From Beijerinckiaceae bacterium (GTDB taxonomy: Bacteria; Pseudomonadota; Alphaproteobacteria; Rhizobiales; Beijerinckiaceae), in assembly GCA_027532775.1 (NCBI GenBank), contig JAPZTO010000003.1:620001-684000 (forward strand): DNA of 64,000 nucleotides, in the 5' to 3' direction. Position 1 is the first letter of the stretch, and the number at the start of each line of letters is the position of its first letter. The position numbers and the translations under genes are program-made. Below the pieces are notes generated by a model. The model was not told the DNA's origin, searched no databases, and saw nothing but the letters and a program-made list of their open reading frames with translations. Below are positions 1-7,933 of the stretch, one piece after another.

Positions 1-426
1 GTCGGCGGGGGGCGGCTCGGCCATCCGCCCGGTGCTGAGGAACAGGTGACGCCGGACTGGCTGGTCTTCGGTGCGATGGTGCGGGCCGGGGGCGTGCGCG
101 AACTCGGGGTCGGCCTCGCCCCCGAGATCACGACGCTGGACGACGAGGGGTTCGAGGCGTGGAACCCGCCGGAATTCGCCGCCTCGTTCTCGCGGCATTT
201 TCTCGTCGAGGTCGATTCCTGGCAGGAGCGCGGTTTTTCCGGGATCGGGCCGCGCTACCTCTCCTTCCTCGAGAAGGACGAGGCGAAGAGCCGCCGGGGG
301 ATCGACGAGAACGGCGACCTCATGATCCAGGGTGCCGGCGGCGAGGCGAAAGCGCGGGAGAAGCTCGTTCCGGCGCTGGCGCGGCCGGACTGGTTCGACC
401 CGCTGCTCAACGAACCGCGGGGCTGA
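1..426 (+). CDS. biotin/lipoate A/B protein ligase family protein, C-terminal part
   Basis: The frame is open through the left edge, so only the last 141 residues are visible and no start can be given. The visible part begins with a Gly/Pro-rich linker and continues with PDWLVFGAMVRAGG and HFLVEVDSWQERGF, which I associate with the C-terminal part of the BPL_LplA_LipB-type ligase-like proteins (DUF4444-type tail) that precede DUF6505 genes in Hyphomicrobiales. The catalytic ligase core lies outside the window, so activity cannot be judged. It ends one base before the next gene and is the first visible member of the accessory block upstream of formate dehydrogenase. The family call comes from recall of sequence and context, not a search. 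Confidence 0.6.
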   Translation, partial: VGGGRLGHPPGAEEQVTPDWLVFGAMVRAGGVRELGVGLAPEITTLDDEGFEAWNPPEFAASFSRHFLVEVDSWQERGFSGIGPRYLSFLEKDEAKSRRGIDENGDLMIQGAGGEAKAREKLVPALARPDWFDPLLNEPRG

Positions 427-427
427 C

Positions 428-973
428 ATGCCGAAACTCCTGCGCACGATCCGCCTTGATCCTTCCGATGCCTTCGTGTTCACGCGGGCGGCCGAGCCCG
501 GCGAATGGGCGGTGCCGGGCACGTTCCTGTTCTGGGAGCAGCCGGTCGACGGGCTGCTCGGCAAGGAGCGCGCGGCGTTCCGCTCCGGTCTGCTCGGCGC
601 GAAGAGCTTCGGCTGGTCCACTTTGGCGACGATCGTCGAGGCCACTGATCTCGAACGGGCGCTGCTCGTCCGCCAGTTGGCCGAGCAACTCGTCGCGCGA
701 TGCGGCGCGCCCGATCTCGCGGCGGCCCTGCCGGCGGCAGAGAGCGAGGTCGCCTATGCCGAGGAACTGGCGGCACCCGGGCCCGGCGTGCTTGTGGCGA
801 TCCACCGGGTGGTCGAGAATGGCGAGATCGTCGAACGGTTCCGGACCTTGCTGCCGGGGACGGATGAACGCCATTCGCGGGCCTTCAGCTTCATGGAGGT
901 TCCCGACGAGGCGCCCGACGAGCAACTCGACCTTGCCGGCATGGCCGGTTTGAAGGGAACGGACAGGACATGA
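428..973 (+). CDS. DUF6505 family protein
   Basis: This is a 181-residue soluble protein starting MPKLLRTIRLDPSD, followed by FVFTRAAEPGEWAVPG and an acidic helical C-terminal half. There is no signal peptide or membrane segment. I recognise it as the DUF6505 family, which has no known function. It starts one base after the stop of the ligase-like gene and its own TGA overlaps the next ATG (ATGA at 970-973), so it is translationally coupled on both sides. The constant linkage to ligase-like, DUF6352 and formate dehydrogenase accessory genes suggests a role in that enzyme system; this is inference from position only. Confidence 0.75.
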   Translation: MPKLLRTIRLDPSDAFVFTRAAEPGEWAVPGTFLFWEQPVDGLLGKERAAFRSGLLGAKSFGWSTLATIVEATDLERALLVRQLAEQLVARCGAPDLAAALPAAESEVAYAEELAAPGPGVLVAIHRVVENGEIVERFRTLLPGTDERHSRAFSFMEVPDEAPDEQLDLAGMAGLKGTDRT

Positions 974-1986
974 TGCCGGAACGGCCTGATTTCTGGGTGG
1001 CGAGCGGCCACCACCTTGTTGACCGGATCGAGGGCGGCGGTCTCGTGGCGACGGATGCGTACCTGCGTGCCTATCTCGCCCGGCCCGAACTGGTCCCGCC
1101 TGCCGAGGCCTGCCCGGTCGAGCGGGGCCTGCATGCCAGCCTGCTCGAGACGCCGCGGCAGGCTGTGGCGGCGGACGAGATCTCGCTGATTGCCGATGCC
1201 GATGCGCGCGAGAATCTCGCGCTGTTCCTCGCCTTCCGGGACCGGATCCTCGCCACGCCGACCCTCGAGGCGGCCTATCTCTCGCTGGTCCGGGGCGACC
1301 TCTCCGGCATTCCGCCGCTCTTCCTCCAGCAACTGGTGCATCTCGTGGCACGGAACGCGTTCGACGAGGAAGAGGATGCCCATGTTTTGCGCGCCGCCGA
1401 ATGCTTCTGGCGCACCCAGCGCGTTACCTTTAACGAGGGGTCTGTCCTGCTTGCCGATCAGGAGGCGATCGAGCAGCACGAACATGCGCGCGACCATTCG
1501 CCCCTGCTCTCGATGCTCGGCGGGCCGGCCGTGTCGGAACTGGAGGTGCTCACGCCCGAGACGGCCGCAGGCTATCACGGCCGCAGCGATGCGCATGATC
1601 TCGTCTTCGACCTGACCAATCCCATCCATGGGCGGCCTGCCCTTGCCCGGGCGATGACGGGCTGGATCCGGCACCTTCTCGGGGTCGAGATCGCCTTCAC
1701 GCCGGTGGATTCCTTCTCCGAGGAGCGCTTCGCCTGGTTCGTGGCACTGGATGCCGAGGGCACAGCCATCGGCAACCGGGTCTGGAATGGGGAGGCGCTG
1801 AGCGAGGACCAGCGGGCGCGGCTGCTGGCGCTGTTCACCTTCACCTTGCCCGACCATGCCCGGATCCGCCCTGACATGAGGGGCCGCAAGGCTTTTGCGC
1901 TGCTCGGATCGACCGCGGACCGGCTTGTCCGGATCAAGCCACAAAATCTGATTGCCGGCCTGCCTCTGGCGCCGGATGCCGGCTGA
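970..1986 (+). CDS. DUF6352 family protein
   Basis: This is a 338-residue soluble protein. It begins RPDFWVASGHHLVDR and contains the segments LTPETAAGYHGRSDAHD and NPIHGRPALARAM, which I associate with DUF6352. It has no signal peptide and no Cys pair that would suggest metal or iron-sulfur binding. The start is ATG 970, inside an ATGA overlap with the DUF6505 gene; a second in-frame ATG lies directly after it at 973 and would give a protein one residue shorter. The biochemical role is unknown. It belongs to the accessory run leading into the formate dehydrogenase genes. Confidence 0.75.
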   Translation: MMPERPDFWVASGHHLVDRIEGGGLVATDAYLRAYLARPELVPPAEACPVERGLHASLLETPRQAVAADEISLIADADARENLALFLAFRDRILATPTLEAAYLSLVRGDLSGIPPLFLQQLVHLVARNAFDEEEDAHVLRAAECFWRTQRVTFNEGSVLLADQEAIEQHEHARDHSPLLSMLGGPAVSELEVLTPETAAGYHGRSDAHDLVFDLTNPIHGRPALARAMTGWIRHLLGVEIAFTPVDSFSEERFAWFVALDAEGTAIGNRVWNGEALSEDQRARLLALFTFTLPDHARIRPDMRGRKAFALLGSTADRLVRIKPQNLIAGLPLAPDAG

Positions 1987-1997
1987 GGACAGGAAAC

Positions 1998-2495
1998 ATG
2001 GCGGAAGACAGTATCGCCGTTGGCGTCATCGTCGAAAAGCGGAAGGCGGCCAGCACATGGATCGACCATACCTGGTCGCCGGTGGCGGTGCTGCCCGGAC
2101 TGCCGGAGGCTGCGCCGATGACGCTGATCGAGACCCTGCCGGAGGGCGAGCGCTACTATGCCGGCGCGGCGCGGATCACGCTCGCCTCGGTGGATACGGC
2201 GAATTACCGCGACAACATGATGAGCGGCGCGCCCAAGCTCTGGGTGGCGATGCGTGAGGAGCATCCCGAGGGGGGGCTGATGCTGGTGGCCGTCACGGCG
2301 GATCCGGCCGAGGGCGAGGCCCATACCGAAACCGGCACGAATATCGTCGACACCGTTCCAATGGTGCCGGAAATCGCGCATTTCGTGGCGCAATTTGTCG
2401 ATACGCATCATGTCGAGCGGGAATTCTTCAAGCGCAAGCGTGACCGGGCCGATCCCGACCGGCTCGGCCGGCGACGGCTGACGGACGAGGGCTGA
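1998..2495 (+). CDS. DUF3305 domain-containing protein
   Basis: This is a 165-residue soluble protein. It starts MAEDSIAVGVIVEKRKAAS, continues through TWIDHTWSPVAVLPG and later HFVAQFVDTHHVEREFFKRK, which is the pattern of DUF3305. Genes of this family sit next to DUF3306 genes in periplasmic formate dehydrogenase loci, including those of Shewanella, and are thought to assist the enzyme; the mechanism is unknown. The start follows a purine-rich GAGGACAGGAAAC. Only 11 bases separate it from DUF6352 and one base from DUF3306, so all sit in one operon. Confidence 0.85.
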   Translation: MAEDSIAVGVIVEKRKAASTWIDHTWSPVAVLPGLPEAAPMTLIETLPEGERYYAGAARITLASVDTANYRDNMMSGAPKLWVAMREEHPEGGLMLVAVTADPAEGEAHTETGTNIVDTVPMVPEIAHFVAQFVDTHHVEREFFKRKRDRADPDRLGRRRLTDEG

Positions 2496-2496
2496 G

Positions 2497-3144
2497 ATGA
2501 GCGGGGGCGAGGGGTTCCTGAGCCGGTGGTCCCGGCGCAAGCTGAAGCCGGTGCCGGAGGCGGATCCGGTCGTGCCTGAGGGGGCATCGGTTGAATTGCG
2601 GGCCGAACCAACGCCTCCGCCGGCCGAGGAGCCCGAATTCGATGTCTCGACGCTGACGCCTCTCGAAGCCTTGACCTCCGAGAGCGATTTCCAGCAGTTC
2701 CTGCAGAAAGGCGTGCCGGAAGCACTCCGCAATGCCGCCCTGCGCAAGATGTGGGTGCTGGACCCGGTGCTGAGCGCGCCGGATCGCTTCGCCGAATACG
2801 CGTGGGATTTCAATGACCCCACGGCGATGCCGGGCTTCGGCCCGATGGAGGCCGGGTTTGATCCCGCTTCCATGCTGCGGCAGATCATGGGCGAAAAGGA
2901 TCCTGAAGCGCCGGCCGAGGACGGGGCGGCCGGGCTGCCGGCTGAAATCCCGGCCGCGAATCAGGACGAAACGCGCGTCGAATCACACGATCCGGTTCCA
3001 GTGGCGGACTCGCCGGCTGCGGGGCAAATTGTCGCGATTCCGGACGAATCTGGCGTAGAGCCGATGGTTGCCAAGGAAATGACCGATGAAGACCTTGAAA
3101 CTATCCCGCCTCGCCGGCGGCATGGTGGTGCGCTTCCAAACTGA
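2497..3144 (+). CDS. DUF3306 domain-containing protein
   Basis: This 215-residue protein starts with the family signature FLSRWSRRKLK near residues 7-17. A proline/glutamate-rich linker (about 25-50) follows, then the conserved core FDVSTLTPLEALTSESDFQQFL and LRKMWVLDP, read in pieces. The last 80 residues are low-complexity Ala/Pro/Glu and end in a basic RRRHGG. There is no signal peptide. It is the usual partner of DUF3305 in formate dehydrogenase loci. In other loci of this kind I recall a small 4Fe-4S protein between DUF3306 and TorD; here only a 92-base promoter-bearing gap separates DUF3306 from the TorD-like gene. Confidence 0.85.
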   Translation: MSGGEGFLSRWSRRKLKPVPEADPVVPEGASVELRAEPTPPPAEEPEFDVSTLTPLEALTSESDFQQFLQKGVPEALRNAALRKMWVLDPVLSAPDRFAEYAWDFNDPTAMPGFGPMEAGFDPASMLRQIMGEKDPEAPAEDGAAGLPAEIPAANQDETRVESHDPVPVADSPAAGQIVAIPDESGVEPMVAKEMTDEDLETIPPRRRHGGALPN

Positions 3145-3155
3145 ATAATGAATAT

Positions 3156-3184
3156 GCTTGCGCGTCATAGGGGCATCCTATAAT
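3156..3184 (+). promoter_or_regulatory. candidate sigma70-type promoter for the torD-fdhX-fdhABC genes
   Basis: A perfect TATAAT lies at 3179-3184. GCTTGC (3156-3161, 17-base spacer) or TTGCGC (3158-3163, 15-base spacer) could serve as -35. The stretch 3140-3185 is markedly AT-richer than its surroundings. Transcription would start near 3191, downstream of the TTG at 3186, which favours the ATG at 3237 as the start of the next gene. Predicted from sequence only. Confidence 0.5.
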
Positions 3185-3236
3185 CTTGAACCATTCCAGT
3201 TTAGAAGACGGCAAAAGCCGCAAACTCGGGTTCGGG

Positions 3237-4064
3237 ATGAGAGACGCAGGACTTCAGGAAGCCATTCGCGCGGTTGGTGGCATTTCTGCCCTCTCGCGCC
3301 TGCTTGGCATCGCACAGCCCTCGGTTTCCATCTGGACGCGGGTTCCCGCAGAACGGGTAATCGCGGTCGAGAACGTCACGTCGGTCCCCCGCCATATCCT
3401 CCGCCCCGATCTGTACCCCGATTCCTGCGATGCTCCGCCGCTCGATGCGATCGACGAGGCGCGTTCGCGGCTGTACCTTCTCCTTTCGCATCTGCTGCTG
3501 AAAGTTCCAGACGAGCGCGTGCTGATTGATCTCCGGCGGCTGCAGGGCGATGACAGTGCTCTCGGGCAGGCGCTCATGGCGCTTGCCGATGCGGCCGACG
3601 TGCCTGGGGCAGACCGGATCGCGCGCGAGCATTTCGATCTGTTCATCGGTGTCGGGCGGGGCGAGTTGCTGCCCTACGCCTCGTATTACCTCACGGGGTT
3701 CCTTTACGAGAGACCGCTTGTGCGGGTCCGTCAGGATATGCGGCGGCTGGGTGTCGAGCGCTCGGAGGGTATGTCGGAACCGGAGGATCACCTCGGGTTC
3801 CTGCTGGAGACAATGGCCGGGCTCATTGCCCGCCGCTTCGCCGCCGAGGTCACCGAGCAGAATCGGTTCTTCGCGCGTCATATCGAGCCCTGGGCCGAGC
3901 GGTTCTTTGCCGATCTTGCCAAGGCCGATGCCGCGAATTTCTACCGCAAGGTCGGGGCCCTCGGCCTCGAATTCATCCGGATCGAGCGCGAGGCCTTCGA
4001 CCTCGATCCCGACGTGACTGAGTTATCCGATGCGATCGACGCCAGCCAAGGAGCAAGCGCATGA
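3237..4064 (+). CDS. HTH (YdaS/Cro-like)-TorD fusion, formate dehydrogenase maturation chaperone
   Basis: This 275-residue protein has two parts. Residues about 4-55 (LQEAIRAVGGISALSRLLG, then QPSVSIWTR and VPAERVIAVENV) match a YdaS/Cro-type helix-turn-helix as found in phage repressors and antitoxins. From about residue 70 it is an all-helical TorD/DmsD-type chaperone with RSRLYLLLSHLL, the characteristic YASYYLTGFLYERPL and EPEDHLGFLLETMAGL. TorD proteins bind the Tat leader of molybdoenzymes and hold the apoprotein until cofactor is inserted, so FdhA or the small Tat protein downstream is the likely client. ATG 3237 is preferred over an upstream TTG (3186), which would precede the predicted transcript start. 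Its stop overlaps the next gene by four bases. Confidence 0.85.
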   Translation: MRDAGLQEAIRAVGGISALSRLLGIAQPSVSIWTRVPAERVIAVENVTSVPRHILRPDLYPDSCDAPPLDAIDEARSRLYLLLSHLLLKVPDERVLIDLRRLQGDDSALGQALMALADAADVPGADRIAREHFDLFIGVGRGELLPYASYYLTGFLYERPLVRVRQDMRRLGVERSEGMSEPEDHLGFLLETMAGLIARRFAAEVTEQNRFFARHIEPWAERFFADLAKADAANFYRKVGALGLEFIRIEREAFDLDPDVTELSDAIDASQGASA

Positions 4065-4273
4065 GCACGAAAAAAGACGACAATCCCGAAAAGGTTGACC
4101 GCTCCCGCCGCAGCTTCCTGCAGGCCGGCCTCGCAGGCGCCTCCGCTGCAGCCGCCGCGACCGGGGCTGCTGTCGTGCCGGCTGCGGCCAGCGAGAATGA
4201 CGCCGACAAGAAGAAGGCGCGTTATCGCGAGACCGACCACGTCAAGACCTACTACGCAACCAATCGCTACTGA
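4061..4273 (+). CDS. fdhX: small Tat-targeted formate dehydrogenase-region protein
   Basis: This is a 70-residue protein with a twin-arginine leader: basic N-terminus, RSRRSFLQAGLAGA, an Ala-rich hydrophobic stretch and a possible cleavage site near VVPAAASE. The mature part is only about 25 charged residues ending TYYATNRY. It matches the family described as the formate dehydrogenase region Tat target, called FdhX in Shewanella loci. Its function is unknown; a role as an extra folded-export partner or electron-transfer scaffold has no support here because it has no Cys. ATGA overlap (4061-4064) couples it to the TorD fusion and it lies 10 bases before fdhA. Confidence 0.85.
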   Translation: MSTKKDDNPEKVDRSRRSFLQAGLAGASAAAAATGAAVVPAAASENDADKKKARYRETDHVKTYYATNRY

Positions 4274-4283
4274 GGAAAACGCC

Positions 4284-7253
4284 ATGCTGATCAAGCGCAA
4301 GGAAGGGCAAGCCGCCCGCCAGGGCCTCGCTGCAGCCTTGGCCGCCACAGGTGCCGAACGGCTCGATCGCCGCGCATTCCTGCGCCGGTCCGGCCTGGCG
4401 GCCGGCGGACTCGCGGCCATCGGGTCGATCGGGTTCGGCTCGGTCCGTGAGGCCCAGGCCAAGATGCCGGTTGCCGGCAAGCCGGTCGAGATGAAGAAGA
4501 ACATGTGCACCCATTGCTCGGTGGGCTGCACGGTGAAGGCCGAAGTGCAGGAAGGCGTCTGGGTTGGCCAGGAGCCGGCCTGGGAAAGCCCGATCAACCG
4601 CGGCACGCATTGCGCCAAGGGCGCTGCGGTGCGCGAACTGGTCAAGGGCGAGCGCCGGATCAAATATCCGATGAAGCTCGTCAACGGCGAATGGCAGCGC
4701 ATCTCGTGGGATGTCGCCTTCGACGAGATCTCCAAGAAGATGCTGGAGATCCGCGAAAAGTCGGGCGCCGATTCGATGTGGTTCCTTGGCTCGGCGAAGT
4801 TCTCGAACGAGGGTGCCTATCTTTTCCGCAAGTTCGCGGCCTATTGGGGCACGAACAACGTCGATCATCAGGCCCGTATCTGCCATTCCACCACGGTGGC
4901 AGGTGTGGCGAACACCTGGGGCTACGGCGCGCAGACCAATTCCTACAACGACATCCGCAACGCCAAGACCATGATCATCATGGGTGGCAATCCGGCGGAA
5001 GCGCATCCGGTCTCGCTGCAGCACGTCCTGAGCGGCAAGGAAGTCAACCGCGCGAACATGATCGTCATCGATCCGCGCATGACCCGCACGGCCGCGCATG
5101 CGACGGAATATGTGCGGATGCGTCCCGGCACCGACATTCCGGTGATCTGGGGCATGCTGCACCACATCTTCAAGAATGGCTGGGAAGACAAGGAATTCAT
5201 CCAGCAGCGTGTCTATGGCATGGACATGATCCGCAAGGAGGTCGAGAAGTGGACCCCGGCGGAAGTCGAGCGCGTCACCGGCATTCCGGGTGCCCAGCTC
5301 GAGCGCGTCGCCAAGACCTTTGCCACCGAGAAGCCCTCGACGCTGATCTGGTGCATGGGTGCCACGCAGAAGACGGTCGGCACCGCCAACGTTCGCGCCT
5401 TCTGCATCCTGCTTCTGGCCACCGGCAATGTCGGCGGCATGGGCAATGGCGCCAATATCTTCCGTGGCCATTGCAACGTGCAGGGCGCGACCGATCTCGG
5501 CCTCGATGTCACGACGCTGCCGCTCTATTACGGCCTCGATGCCGGTGCCTGGGGCCATTGGGCCCGTGTCTGGGAAACCGACATTGCCTGGCTGCGCGGT
5601 CGCTTCGATGTGACCAAGGCGCCGGATGGCAAGGAAACCTCCATGATGGAGGTTCCCGGTATTCCGTCGACCCGCTGGTTCGATGCGGTCAGCATGCCGA
5701 AGGACCAGGTTGCCCAGCGTGACAACGTCAAGGGCCTCTTCATCATGGGCCATGGCGGTAACACCGTCACCCGTATGCCGGAAATGGTGAAGGGCCTCGA
5801 AAAGGCCGAGCTGCTGGTTGTCGCCGACCCGCATCCGACCACCTTTGCCCATATCTCGAACCGCAAGAACGGCACCTACCTGCTGCCGATCTGCACGCAG
5901 TTCGAATGCTCGGGCTCGCGCACGGCCTCGAACCGGTCGATCCAGTGGGGCGAGAAGGTCGTCGACCCGATCTTCGAAAGCGCCAATGACTACTGGGTGA
6001 TGCACCAGTTCGCCCAGAAGCTCGGCTTCGCGGACCGGATGTTCAAGAACATCACCATGGTCAAGGGCAAGTACGGCATGGAGCCGGAAGCCGAATCGAT
6101 CCTGCGCGAGATCAATCGCGGCGGCTGGTCGACCGGCTATTGCGGCCAGTCTCCGGAGCGCCTGAAGGCGCATATGAAGAACCAGGACAAGTTCGACCTG
6201 GTCTCGCTGCGCGCCCCGAAGGATGCACCGGCCGAAGTGGCCGGCGATTATTACGGCCTGCCCTGGCCTTGCTGGGGCACGCCGGAATACCGGCACCCGG
6301 GCACGCACCAGCTCTACAACACCAACCTGCACGTCAAGGATGGCGGCGGCACCTTCCGCGCCCGGTTCGGGGTGGAATACGAGGAGCCGCAGGCCGATGG
6401 TTCCAAGAAGAAGGTCAACCTCCTTGCCGAGGGTTCCTTCTCGAAGGATTCCGAGCTGAAGGATGGCTACCCGCAATTCACCTACGGGATGCTGAAGCGC
6501 CTCGGCTGGGACAAGGACCTTACGGAGGCCGAGAAGGGCACGATCGAGCGGATCGGCGGCAATGCGCCCGATAACGTGTCGTGGGCGATCGACCTGTCCG
6601 GTGGCATCCAGCGCGTCGCGCTCGAGCATGGCTGCATCCCGTTCGGGAACGGCAAGGCCCGCGCCAATGCCTGGAACCTGCCCGACCCGGTTCCGGTCCA
6701 TCGCGAGCCGATCTACACCCCGCGCACCGATCTCGTTGCGCAATATCCGACCCGGCCGGATTTCCGCCAGTTCCGTATGCCGAATATCGGCTTCACGGTG
6801 CAGAAGGCGGCGGTCGACAAGGGCGTCGCGAAGGAATTCCCGATCATCCTGTCCTCCGGCCGTCTGGTCGAATACGAGGGTGGCGGGGAAGAAACCCGGT
6901 CGAACCCGTGGCTGGCCGAGTTGCAGCAGGACATGTTCGTCGAGATCAATCCGGCGGATGCGGCCGATCGCGGCATCCGGGACGGTGCCTGGGTCTGGGT
7001 GCTCGGCCCCGAAAACGGCTCGAAGGCCCGCGTCAAGGCGCTTGTCACCGAGCGCGTCGGCAAGGGCGTGGCCTGGATGCCATTCCACTTCGGGGGCTGG
7101 TTCCAGGGCGAGGACCAGCGCGGAAAGTATCCGAAGGGCACTGACCCGTATGTCCTCGGGGAAAGCGTCAACGCCGTCACGACCTATGGCTACGATCCCG
7201 TCACCGGGATGCAGGAAACCAAGGTCACGCTCTGCCAGATCCGCGCCGCGTAA
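4284..7253 (+). CDS. fdhA: formate dehydrogenase, catalytic molybdopterin subunit (FDH-N type, periplasmic)
   Basis: This 989-residue enzyme oxidises formate to CO2. A Tat leader occupies residues 1-60 (LDRRAFLRRSGLAAGG). The proximal [4Fe-4S] site is Cys75-x2-Cys78-x3-Cys82 with Cys110. The metal ligand is cysteine, not selenocysteine: Cys200 followed by His201 in ARICHSTTVAG, the Cys-His pair typical of formate dehydrogenases. The C-terminal MGD-binding domain begins around FPIILSSGRLVEYEGGGEE. Length is close to the roughly 1015 residues of E. coli FdnG. The ATG at 4284 follows GAGGAAAACGCC. It is followed by the iron-sulfur and cytochrome subunits, so electrons should pass to the quinone pool. 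Confidence 0.95.
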   Translation: MLIKRKEGQAARQGLAAALAATGAERLDRRAFLRRSGLAAGGLAAIGSIGFGSVREAQAKMPVAGKPVEMKKNMCTHCSVGCTVKAEVQEGVWVGQEPAWESPINRGTHCAKGAAVRELVKGERRIKYPMKLVNGEWQRISWDVAFDEISKKMLEIREKSGADSMWFLGSAKFSNEGAYLFRKFAAYWGTNNVDHQARICHSTTVAGVANTWGYGAQTNSYNDIRNAKTMIIMGGNPAEAHPVSLQHVLSGKEVNRANMIVIDPRMTRTAAHATEYVRMRPGTDIPVIWGMLHHIFKNGWEDKEFIQQRVYGMDMIRKEVEKWTPAEVERVTGIPGAQLERVAKTFATEKPSTLIWCMGATQKTVGTANVRAFCILLLATGNVGGMGNGANIFRGHCNVQGATDLGLDVTTLPLYYGLDAGAWGHWARVWETDIAWLRGRFDVTKAPDGKETSMMEVPGIPSTRWFDAVSMPKDQVAQRDNVKGLFIMGHGGNTVTRMPEMVKGLEKAELLVVADPHPTTFAHISNRKNGTYLLPICTQFECSGSRTASNRSIQWGEKVVDPIFESANDYWVMHQFAQKLGFADRMFKNITMVKGKYGMEPEAESILREINRGGWSTGYCGQSPERLKAHMKNQDKFDLVSLRAPKDAPAEVAGDYYGLPWPCWGTPEYRHPGTHQLYNTNLHVKDGGGTFRARFGVEYEEPQADGSKKKVNLLAEGSFSKDSELKDGYPQFTYGMLKRLGWDKDLTEAEKGTIERIGGNAPDNVSWAIDLSGGIQRVALEHGCIPFGNGKARANAWNLPDPVPVHREPIYTPRTDLVAQYPTRPDFRQFRMPNIGFTVQKAAVDKGVAKEFPIILSSGRLVEYEGGGEETRSNPWLAELQQDMFVEINPADAADRGIRDGAWVWVLGPENGSKARVKALVTERVGKGVAWMPFHFGGWFQGEDQRGKYPKGTDPYVLGESVNAVTTYGYDPVTGMQETKVTLCQIRAA

Positions 7254-7268
7254 GGGAGGAATTGAACA

Positions 7269-7865
7269 ATGGCTCGCATGAAGTTTCTCTGCGACGCGGA
7301 CCGCTGCATCGAGTGCAACGCCTGCGTGACCGCCTGCAAGAACGAGCATGAAGTGCCGTGGGGCATCAACCGCCGGCGCGTCGTGACGATCAATGATGGC
7401 AAGCCGGGCGAGCGCTCGGTTTCCATGGCCTGCATGCATTGCACCGACGCGCCCTGCGCCTCGGTCTGCCCGGTGAGCTGCTTCTACACCACGGCTGATG
7501 CGGTGGTGCTGCACTCGAAGGACCTCTGCATCGGCTGCGGCTACTGCTTCTACGCCTGCCCGTTCGGCGCGCCGCAATATCCGAAGACCAGCAACTTCGG
7601 CTCGCGCGGCAAGATGGACAAATGCACCTATTGCGCGGGCGGACCGGAAGCCGATGGCAGCCAGGCCGAACTCGACAAATACGGTCGCAACCGCCTCGCC
7701 GAGGGCAAGCTGCCACTCTGCGCGGAAATGTGCTCGACCAAGGCGCTGCTGGCCGGGGATGGCGACATCATCGCCCAGATCTACAAGGAACGTGTGGCCA
7801 AGCGTGGCTATGGTTCCGGTGCCTGGGGCTGGAAAGTCGCCTACAAGGAAACCGTGGCGCTCTGA
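7269..7865 (+). CDS. fdhB: formate dehydrogenase iron-sulfur (beta) subunit
   Basis: This 198-residue ferredoxin-like protein has four Cys clusters for four [4Fe-4S] centres: CIECNACVTAC, CMHCTDAPCASVC, CIGCGYCFYAC, and CTYC with later CAEMC. It relays electrons from FdhA to the cytochrome b subunit. It has no leader of its own, consistent with co-export with the Tat-targeted FdhA. It also lacks the C-terminal transmembrane helix that anchors E. coli FdnH, so attachment to the membrane must depend on FdhC. AGGGAGGAATTGAACA precedes the ATG and gives a strong ribosome binding site, 15 bases after fdhA. Confidence 0.95.
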   Translation: MARMKFLCDADRCIECNACVTACKNEHEVPWGINRRRVVTINDGKPGERSVSMACMHCTDAPCASVCPVSCFYTTADAVVLHSKDLCIGCGYCFYACPFGAPQYPKTSNFGSRGKMDKCTYCAGGPEADGSQAELDKYGRNRLAEGKLPLCAEMCSTKALLAGDGDIIAQIYKERVAKRGYGSGAWGWKVAYKETVAL

Positions 7866-7933
7866 TCGCCGAATGCCGGTGCGCGGGGGCAACCCCGCGC
7901 TGATCCAGACCATGAGATGAGAAGGAGGCCACC

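Noticed and set aside
3186-3236. Upstream TTG start for the HTH-TorD gene
   Set aside because: It would lie before the predicted transcript start, and the added 17 residues precede the conserved HTH without resemblance to it.
4881-4886. Selenocysteine at the FdhA active site
   Set aside because: The codon is TGC (cysteine), not TGA, so no selenocysteine insertion is needed.
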